From positions 1 through 64,000 of the forward strand of contig CAUJKA010000200.1 in the NCBI GenBank assembly GCA_963204965.1: a stretch of DNA of 64,000 nucleotides, written 5' to 3'. The notes under the pieces are model-generated. The model worked only from the letters and a program-made list of their open reading frames with translations. It searched no databases and was not told where the DNA came from. The translations under genes and the position numbers were made by a program. Positions 53,994 to 63,400 of this stretch are shown here, piece after piece. How positions within the stretch are numbered: the stretch's first letter is position 1; each line of letters opens with the position of its first letter. This stretch comes from Planctomycetota bacterium (GTDB lineage Bacteria > Planctomycetota > Planctomycetia > Pirellulales > Pirellulaceae).

Positions 53994-56900
53994 ATGGTTT
54001 TCTCTAACGAACGCAAATTGCTGAACGAGCCGCTCAACCGCGGTCGAACAGTACAGCTTCGTTTTCAAATCCAGGTCGCTCTCTGTATTGCGATAGTCGT
54101 CCATTTGCTCGCAGGCAACTCACAGGCCGCTCAACCGCCCAGCGCCGGACAAGATGGTCTATTCAACAAACAAGGCGAGATTCAAGGCAGTCAGCGTTTT
54201 TGGATCATCAAGGACGGTAAGCCGATCCTTAGTATCACTGCGGGTGAACTGCAAGAGCTGGAACGCAAAGCCCGAGAGTCCGAGGACTTGCCAACCGTTT
54301 TGGCTGGCGGCGCAATTAGCGTCGAAGTCGGTGAACATAGCGGCTTGGTACAGGCTCGGTTCAGCACCGAAAGTCAAACGATCTTCAATTCCGTCCGGCG
54401 GTTTGACTTACAACTACGTAATTTTCACATTACCGAAGCACCAAAATTCACAGTAGAGCAGGGGGATTCCAACGGGGTTGAAAATCAACTTGTTACGACC
54501 GAAGACGGATACCGTTGGCTGCATCATTCACCGGCGGTTGGAAAACACTCTGTGCAACTGGTCGGGAAATGTCTAGTCAATCAAAGCTCCGATCGTCGAG
54601 CACTCAACCTGGATCTGCCGATGATCGGCAGTTTGGTCGAGGTGCATCTACCGCCAAACGCCGTTGAAGAAAGGCTTCGAGCCGAAGATCTTTTGGAGTC
54701 CAAGTCGACCGATGACAAAGGCGTTCACCTTAAGATTCGGACTCGCGGAGGCAATTTCAGCCTAAGTTGGAGACTTGCGTCGGCGCAAGCTCAATTTGCT
54801 GCCGTCGAAGCGAAGTGTAACACGCTTTACGAACCAACCGATCTACTCGACCCAGCGCAGTTCTGGTCTGCAACGACAACGCTAACAGTACGATGGTTTG
54901 GCAGTCAAGCTACCGATAAGATTCAGATCGCATTGCCAGCCGGTGCACAGTGGAGCCAGCTTCCATACTCGGAGCCGGATCGGTTTCGAATCACCAGCAT
55001 GATGCCTCAAGCTGCTGCCGCCAGTGACACAGAACCTGCGATTGAAGTTTTGGAAATCGAGAACTTAGATTCCACGGAGTATCCATCGATCGAGAACCTA
55101 AAGCTGCAATGGCGATGGTTGCCGCGAGACTTGAAAGTCGATCGCTTCTCGGCTCAGATGACCTTGCCGGTTCCGAAACTGATTGGAGTCGATTCGCACG
55201 ATGGTAATATCGAACTCGTCTTTCCAAATGCGTTTCAGGTGAACTATCACGAAGGGCAGGGGACTCGATTCGTTCAACAAGGACGTGTCGCTAACTTGGT
55301 GGGACGACAGCAGATTCAGTTCCAATACAAAGGTTCGGATGCATCCCTGCAACTGAACTTTCGTAAGGAACAGTTTCAACCGGTCATACAGCCGATCTAC
55401 CATGTTCATGTTCGCGAGAATCGGATTGAACTAAGCGGTTGGATCAAGTGCACTTTCGACAGTAAAGCCTCCGAGCTTGGACTCATTCCAGGCAATTGGA
55501 AGCTGGAGGAAGATCTTTCCTGCAAATTGTTGGATGCTACTTCGCCCAACAGCGCTGAAACCGAATCGCTGTTGACACAACGTTTAGAAGATGGCAGTTT
55601 CGTATTTCGGTCTCGCGATAGCGATGGCGACGAAGAGGATCGTCAGGTTGAACAAACGTGGCGTTTCATTGCTTGGCAAGAGTATGATGCCCAGAGTGGC
55701 GTTGTTGAATTTCAATTGCCACAAATTGATCGCGGACGCTCATTGGGCCAAAAGATCGTCGATCAAGGCTCGGGGACTCTGCTAGTTACCAGCGAGAACT
55801 TTCTGCTACTACAGGCCGACGAAAGCAAACTGCGCGGCTTGTTGCGAGGCAACTTTAGCAATCAACTAGCGGACTATGTCGGCTCCACGAGTCGACAACC
55901 CATGACCTATCGCTTCCAGCGCCTGGGCGAGCTTCCTCTCTGGCGCGGGCAAGCAAAACCGCTGCAACGCCATGTCGACGTTTCGCAACTGGCTGAGATC
56001 GAAGTTGGGGCCAATCGGGTCCTAACCAAGCAAGAATTTAAGCTCAGTATTACCAATCGAGCTCTTTCTGATGTCCAAGTTTCCATTCGCAGCGATGCGA
56101 TTCCAGTTCGGGCTAATGTGGCTGGATATGTGCTCAGTTTGGTACCTGTGTCAGTGGCTCAACCCGCCGCGGCTTCATCCGAGCTTACTTGGCAGAACTA
56201 TCGCTTGGAAGGATTGCCAGAGTTGTTGGGCGATGCGCAATTGAACTTGGTGACTTCGATTCCTTGGATGTTGCCCGCATCGCAAAACAACAATGAGGAA
56301 GCGAACAAGCCTCTTGGGGTTCAAGTCCCTTTGGCGAAGCTGGTTCTTGCCGATCCGTTTCTGTCGGATACCATTCGATGGTCGGTTGATACCAATGCGT
56401 CTGTAGACGTTAAGCCAGTTGCCGCGAACCGCGCGATAGACAATCGATTCGAGTTAGATTCTCGGGAATCGGTTATCGAACTTGAAATCAAGAGTCGGCA
56501 ACAACCTAACAGCGTCGGCGTCGTCACCAAAGGAATTTGGGTACAGACTCTGATGAATGGAACGGATCGGCGCGATCGGTTCGTGGCTAGAGTTAGTTCG
56601 CCTACGAAGCAGATCAGTATCCAACTGCCTGAACAAGCACAACTGGATTTTCGAGTCGCAATTGATGGTCGACAACTGAGTAGCGATTTAGCTCCCTACG
56701 ACTATAGTCTCCATCAAGCGCAGATCAGTCTTCCAGATGATCAAGTGCACACAGTCGAAGTCTTTTATACGCTGACTGAGCCGCTTTCCTGGGCGACGGC
56801 GCTTGAGATCGTTCCCGCCAAAGTCGTAGACTCGACCGCGCAGGAAAAGTACTTTTGGCAGTTAGTCACACCCAACATCTTTCACTTGGGATGGTGTCCT

Positions 56901-57449
56901 CAATCGCTGTCTGCCGAGTGGCGGTGGCAATGGGATACCGTTTCGTGGAAAAGGTCTAGTGACTTAGATCAGACCAATCTCGAACAACAGTTCGCCGCAG
57001 CCAATCTTCCGAGGCTTCCGCTGGGGACCAATAGCTATGTGATGAGCGGCTATGATGCGTTTCCAACGGTGAACGTCTGGATATTGTCGCGATTTATCCT
57101 TTGGCTTCCCATCGGTGCAATGGCAATTCTCATTACGACGCTGGCGCTGAATGTTGCTGCCTTCCGAACACCGACTAGCTTTGTATTTCTTTGTTCGGTG
57201 ATCATTGCAGTGGCGCTACTTTGGCCAGATCTCAGTCTTCTGCTCGGACAGACAGCCATCGCATCGATTGGCTTGGTCATGTTGATTTGGATCACTCAAG
57301 CTGCTGTGCAAACTAAAGTCCGTCGCCGAAGCGTTTTCACCACTCGTCCTATCACAAACACTGAGATGAGCGATCATCAGCATACCGGTACACGCTCTGC
57401 TCGCAGTCAAGGCAGCGCAGATCGACCGTCCGGCGTAGGAGTGGAGTGA
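53994..57449 (+). CDS. Giant exported membrane-anchored protein, unknown function
   Basis: A 1151-residue protein. A signal peptide after a 20-residue basic start (VALCIAIVVHLLAGNSQA) is followed by about 970 residues of mostly beta-rich sequence, with segments such as LVQARFSTESQTIFNSVRRF and LQLNFRKEQFQPVIQPIYHV. Near the C-terminus, about 1030-1110, a block of two or three membrane helices (LPIGAMAILITTLALNVAAF, IIAVALLWPDLSLLL) ends in a short basic tail. I recognise no enzyme motif. A second giant gene starts 7 bp after the stop with the same plan, so the two proteins very probably work together, perhaps in the planctomycete envelope. Confidence 0.88.
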   Translation: MVFSNERKLLNEPLNRGRTVQLRFQIQVALCIAIVVHLLAGNSQAAQPPSAGQDGLFNKQGEIQGSQRFWIIKDGKPILSITAGELQELERKARESEDLPTVLAGGAISVEVGEHSGLVQARFSTESQTIFNSVRRFDLQLRNFHITEAPKFTVEQGDSNGVENQLVTTEDGYRWLHHSPAVGKHSVQLVGKCLVNQSSDRRALNLDLPMIGSLVEVHLPPNAVEERLRAEDLLESKSTDDKGVHLKIRTRGGNFSLSWRLASAQAQFAAVEAKCNTLYEPTDLLDPAQFWSATTTLTVRWFGSQATDKIQIALPAGAQWSQLPYSEPDRFRITSMMPQAAAASDTEPAIEVLEIENLDSTEYPSIENLKLQWRWLPRDLKVDRFSAQMTLPVPKLIGVDSHDGNIELVFPNAFQVNYHEGQGTRFVQQGRVANLVGRQQIQFQYKGSDASLQLNFRKEQFQPVIQPIYHVHVRENRIELSGWIKCTFDSKASELGLIPGNWKLEEDLSCKLLDATSPNSAETESLLTQRLEDGSFVFRSRDSDGDEEDRQVEQTWRFIAWQEYDAQSGVVEFQLPQIDRGRSLGQKIVDQGSGTLLVTSENFLLLQADESKLRGLLRGNFSNQLADYVGSTSRQPMTYRFQRLGELPLWRGQAKPLQRHVDVSQLAEIEVGANRVLTKQEFKLSITNRALSDVQVSIRSDAIPVRANVAGYVLSLVPVSVAQPAAASSELTWQNYRLEGLPELLGDAQLNLVTSIPWMLPASQNNNEEANKPLGVQVPLAKLVLADPFLSDTIRWSVDTNASVDVKPVAANRAIDNRFELDSRESVIELEIKSRQQPNSVGVVTKGIWVQTLMNGTDRRDRFVARVSSPTKQISIQLPEQAQLDFRVAIDGRQLSSDLAPYDYSLHQAQISLPDDQVHTVEVFYTLTEPLSWATALEIVPAKVVDSTAQEKYFWQLVTPNIFHLGWCPQSLSAEWRWQWDTVSWKRSSDLDQTNLEQQFAAANLPRLPLGTNSYVMSGYDAFPTVNVWILSRFILWLPIGAMAILITTLALNVAAFRTPTSFVFLCSVIIAVALLWPDLSLLLGQTAIASIGLVMLIWITQAAVQTKVRRRSVFTTRPITNTEMSDHQHTGTRSARSQGSADRPSGVGVE

Positions 57450-57456
57450 TCCTACA

Positions 57457-60400
57457 ATGCTGAGGCGATTACTTCAATTTGCGAGTCTCTTCGCGGCCCT
57501 TGTCGCATGTAGCTCCTTCGTGGGCGCTCAAAGTCGCAACGATGACTGGGAGATCGGTAAGGTCTACGTTCCGGAAGACAACCCGGAGATCTTCAACGCC
57601 TTTATTCCTCGCGATTTTTGGCCTATCGAGTTGAAGGAGCTCAACGAAAAACTAGAGCTCCACCAACAACAGATGCTGAAGCAGGAACTCAATCCTGCGA
57701 TTCTTGATTTGGCCATTTATGTCGCCACCGTAAATCGAGAGCTCATCCTTTCGGACAACTCGTATTGGAAGTTCTCTGGCTTTTCCTCCAATGGACTCGT
57801 TCGCGTCGGCCATGTTTCTTTCGCGCTGCGCGATGCCAAAGGCAATCGTGCCGAACAACCACAATTGTCCTCAGTCAATCGCTTCGATACTGAAGGACTG
57901 ATCGAAGTGGAATCTAACAATCTTGAGAATCCGCTTTGGTTTGGATTCCAGTTAGCGCCGGAAGTAGAAGAGAATCGACGGCTGTTTTCCTTTGAATTAC
58001 CCAGAGCCAAGTTGGGATCCATGTTGATCTCGGCGGATTCAAATCTCGTTTTATCGTCCGAGCAAGTAGTTGTGGAGCCTGTTGCAAATCCCAAAGAGGT
58101 GCTGGGGGACCGCTGGCCACAGTCGCTCGAGCCCCGGCTTCAGCCGCGACAAACTTGGTGGCATGTACATCTATCAGGCGTAACCCGGTTCGATTTGGCG
58201 ATCAGCGAAAGCGTCGTTGACCGAGGGCACTCGTTCCATCATGCGATTTCTAGCTGTACGATCAATCACTTGATTGGTCCAGATTCCATAACTAGCAACG
58301 CAACTTTCCAATTGGCCAGCGAAAGCGGCGGATTGCCGATCCAGCTGAAACTGGACCCAAGTCAGCGAGTACGATCGCTGACCGTCGATGGCAAGGTTGC
58401 AACATGGAAGGCTGTCATCGCTGAAGAAAAATCGCACTATGTTCAATTGTCGTCCGTGAATCTATCAAAAGAATCTCGCATTGAGATTCAGACTGTCGCA
58501 AAGCGGGATACGTTGCAAGACGCGGCGGTCAGGGGGCCGAACGATAAAGCAAATCAAACCATACGGCAGCACACAATTGCATTGCCGGGAATTGAGATCG
58601 CCAATTCATTTGTTCTCTCGGGGATAACTAATGTTGGTACTGATAACAGCATCGAATTAGTTCAGGTTCTACCGGACAGCGGGCTTCGACCGGTTGGTGC
58701 AACGCATCTCCATTTTGGTGCCGTCGGAGAGAAGTGGCAGTTGCATTGGAGTCGTCAGCCTGGTCGCGATCAAGCCGTAGTCGCGGATCGTGAAGAGCGA
58801 TGGGTGGCAAACTCGCTTTGTCGGCTTGCTGTACAGACCAGCACGATCTCTGCGACCGTGAACACGGTGTTGACGGGATCGAATTTGAGGTCCAATGAAG
58901 TTCGAATTCCAATTCTCAAAGGCTGGAGCGTTGATCGAATTCGATTTCCATTCGATGTCTCAGGCAAGGTTCGTTCCGGGATCGTAAGTTCACAGGCGGG
59001 AGATGAGATCGTACTCGGCTGGCAAGGTCGTCCCGATAACTTTGAAGTCTATATGGAAGTTACTGCCAGTAACTATTTGCCTGGCCAAACGGAAACGCTC
59101 AGTATCGAGAATCCTCGCGTTCTATCGCTGCCTCAGGCCTCTTCGCCGATGTACTACCTGATTGAGGATTCAAATAGGTTTCGACTTCGTGGCTCACCCA
59201 GTCTACTGTCGATGTCGGTATCGAAGCGAGACTTGTCCTCATGGCAGCAGCAACTGCTTAGCGAGAACGATATCACTCTCTATCGAGACCTATCCAGCTC
59301 GCAGGATAAGTTCGTGTTTGATGCCTACGGAGATCGAGCCTCGCTTAGTTTGGCATCGATATTCGAGAACGCCTCTAGCGGCAATTATCGATTGAATACG
59401 ATTTTGAGCATTGTCCCGGCAAATGGCAATTTGGATCGAATTCAATTGAGTCTGCCAAACAATGAGAAATTGAGCGATTGGTCGTTCGAGTATTCCAGTA
59501 ACAGTGATGCCGGTCTCCCACTACAGCCAAAAGTGTTGCGCGCGGAGCCTAACACGGACTTGATTGTCGAGTTGCCGCTTCCCATGGCAGCCTCTACTCC
59601 GTTCCATGTGATTGCTTCGCGGAATTGGGCTACGACAGATACGAATCGATCCGAGTTCATGGCGATTCCAATAATTAGTGCCAATGACCTTGCCTTGGTG
59701 GATTCTGTGATCTTGCTTCCGTCGGGATTGGCGAATTTCTCTGACACCGAAGAGCTAGAGTTGTTGCCGTCTGTGGGTTGTTGTAACGCGGACATCATGG
59801 ATCTGATTAATAAGATTCGTGATAAGCGGTCTACTTTATTGATCGATTCATGGATCACCGCGCGACTCGAAGGTAATCAGGCGCGATATCTCAGCTTGAA
59901 GGCGACTCGTGCGGATCGAACCGAAAACTGGATATGGAATCAGTCCCTTAGGCATGTCGTGACATCGTCCGGAATAATTCGACACAGTCTATCGATCGAT
60001 CTCCAGCCGAGCGGCAATCAGCCTCTCAAGATCGGTGTTCCGACTGGCTGGTCTTTGTTGTCCGTTACCATCAATGGCTTAGCGTCAACCCAATATTCAA
60101 GTGACAAAGGAATGCTTGAATTCTTGAATTTGGGACCACAACGGATCAGTTTGGAAGCTGTTTTCGAAAGCCAAATGGATGTCTTGAGTTGGTATTCACA
60201 ATTCGGATTGGATCGACCCGAGTATGAGGTTCCGGTGCTTCAATCGAGTGAAACGCTTAGCATTCCACCAGCTTATGCGTTCATGTCTACTTCTGTGTTT
60301 TCGGAGTCTCCACTTTCAAGCGCCGTCAGTCTTTGGCCGGCTAATTGGTGGAAATTGTTCAGCCCCGACAAGGATACTCCTTCTGCAAAAAGTGGTCTTC

Positions 60401-63400
60401 ATTGGAGCAGAGTCGACGTCGTTGCTGGCACTGAAGGAGACTCGTCGCAATTCCACGTCATACACAGAGCGACGCTAGCCTCCTTAAGGGCTGTGGTTCT
60501 TCTAATCCTATCAATCGCAGCTTGGCTACTCCTGCACCGCTGGGTTCGCTTGTGGTGGTGGAGTTGCGTTGTCGCAGGTTGTTGTGTGACTCTATTGAGT
60601 GGTCTAGCCACGGCTATCGCGCAGATTGTACTGCTGGCTTTGATCCTTGGGGCATTCGCGCGGATGGTCGCCTTCGTAGCACGAAAGCCGAAGTCTCTGC
60701 CAAAACGATCGCCGTTAAGCGGAGCACGAGCGACTCTGACAGGGCTCATTCTCATTTGCTGTATATCGCAAAGTTGTCAGGCGCAGTCCTCGGACATCGA
60801 TCTGAAGCAATCCAAGGTCGAAGAAAAACGCATCTTTGGCGTCATCATTCCGTTTAATGGCACTGTGGATTCCCCAGGAGAATACGCCTACATTCCTAAA
60901 GAGCTACGTGATCTGCTGCCAGGCTCTACGACTGCCCCAACGCCGAAACTGATCGAGCCCAAGATTGTTTCTGCCAGTTTGGTGATGAAGTTGCGACAGG
61001 ACCCGCGAGACGTCTCTCCTGTGCATGAATTCAATGTTGAAATGAAGTTGCAGATTTACGACTCGAACAGTTCGATATTATTGCCGTTCAATTTGGAAGT
61101 GCTTCGTCCAACCAGTTTGATTCTCAACGGCCAACCAAGGCTTTTGGGAGTTCGTTATTTTGAAGAAGCGGAAGATCGAAGCGGAATCATCTTTCGACCT
61201 GACTCAACGGGTGCGGTTACGATCAGCATTCAGTTTCAACCAACCATAGCCGAATCGCCGGATCGAAAATACAAGTTCAGCACGCCAATACCCGCGGTTC
61301 CCAACGCAGTTCTGCGGATTGTTCCCAACGCATTGACAACGGGACTTGTAACCAATGCATCCGGTGGCTTCCAACGAACACTGTCTGGCGACATCTCTGC
61401 AAACCTCGGGCCGATTTCTGAGTTGGAGGTTGAGTGGAGTGAAAGTGATCGAGTCGCTCAAGCGATTGCCGCTGAATACGGTTCAGAAACGTGGGTCCGC
61501 GATTTTGGAGACGGCCTGTGTGTCGCTTCGCAGATCATTTTGGATCGAGGGAGATCCACTCAGGATGAGTTTGACTTGTTTGTAGACTCAGATTGGGAGC
61601 CTGTGGGTTCGAAATGGGGAAGTGCGGACCTCGTAAGCTCGACCGTCGTCCCTGCACTCAAGCGTCGCGTAATCCGGATTCGCTTGGATGAATCGGCCGG
61701 TTCTTTGATAACGATTAGAATGTTGTTGGCACAACGATCGCAGATTCGATCAACGACTTTGGAAGTTCCTTTCCTGATGATTGATCGACTTGCTCTCAAG
61801 GGCAAATACTTCTGGTGGTCCACAGACAAAGATGCTGATTGGATACCCGAAGGGATTGAATCGCTTCCAGTACGCACTTCACGCGATGATTGGGGCGATT
61901 TGAAACTGGCCACAGATCGTACCGGCTATCAGATTATCGGAAGCAGTATCAAGCTGCGCCAACAAGCCAGCAGCCAGTTGAGTAACACACAGATCGAATC
62001 GTCGACTCTGCGAGTGTATTCAAGCCACACGGAATTGGATTTCGACGCAAGTTGGGAGCGAATGACTCCACAAAGCGATGATATCTCAGTCCAATTGCCA
62101 CCTTTCAGCACGGTTCGCAAGGTCGAAATCAATAACAAGTCGATTACACCCAGCCAGTCGAATTCAAATCGCTTGACCATTCCAGCCAACCTGACAAATC
62201 AATTGGCGAATCGAATTAGGGTCAGCGTCGAGCTGCCGCCGATGCAAGGTGTGGTCGAAGGGCTGCCAAGGATACTAATCGAGAGCTCGCAGCCCAGACA
62301 ATCAAGCTATGTAGTTTATCGTGGAGCCGATTTGCAGCTTAAGTTCTTGCCGACTGGTTCGGGACTCGTTTTTACATCGGCCACAACTGCAACGCGTCGA
62401 GTCAACTTAGAAAACATGGAGGTTTTCGTAGGTGACGCAAATTTGCCAACGGAAATGCTCGGCGATCGGCGTTTGAGTGCTCAATTGGAAATTCGGCGGG
62501 CCGCAACGGCCGACCAAAGTGCATTTACGATCCAGCTCTCTAGGCAAGCCAGTGGTTGGCGTGCCACGGCGCGATGCGAGTGGAATGATCCTGCAACACA
62601 GGTTGATTACGCAGTCTTTGAAGTTCCTGCGACTCTTCGCGATTCCATCGATGCTGCTCCACTAACGTCAATCTTCAAGCCAAATCGAGACAGTAGTCGT
62701 ACGACTCTATGCGTTCCTGTAACAGCTCCAGCGAATCAAACAGATAAGAGACGTGTCGAGTTCTCATTTCCAATTGCGTCGCTCAGTTCAACTCAGTCAT
62801 TCGCATTGCCCAGCATCATCGCTCAACATGGTAATCCGGCGACGCCCGTTGTTATTCTGCCAAAGATGGTCGATAGCCGCGCGGTTAGCTGGACGACTAC
62901 AGGGGCTGCTGTCAACGCGAAGTGGTTTGAGGAAGCAGGAGTTCAGCAACAGGACGCGTTCCAATATCTCACTTTCACAGCAACGCAGAACAAGCTAAGT
63001 TGGCAGTTCAGCGAGTCGCAACGGCAACAGGCTCGCGTTGATTTGGTATGGATGGACCTAACCAGTAGCACTCGGGGTAAAGTTGCCGGCATCATGAACT
63101 ATTGGATCACGCCTCGAAGCCAAGTCACTCAAGTCTTCGAGATTCCGATGAACTGCGAGGTCTTGGGAGTCGAATGCGGAACGCGGCGCACGAATTGGTC
63201 CGTCGAACAGAATCAACTACGAGTGACCTTACAGCCCAATTCGGTACCCATCGTCGTCCGCGTCATGGCTCAATGGAAGCTCGCTTCATCAGACCGATCG
63301 ATGATTAATTATCCCAAGCCGCTGAATGCGGAACTACCAGAGCGGTTTTTCCTATCTAAGTCGAGCACGGGTACGTGGAGCCCCGCGGATCAACCGCTGG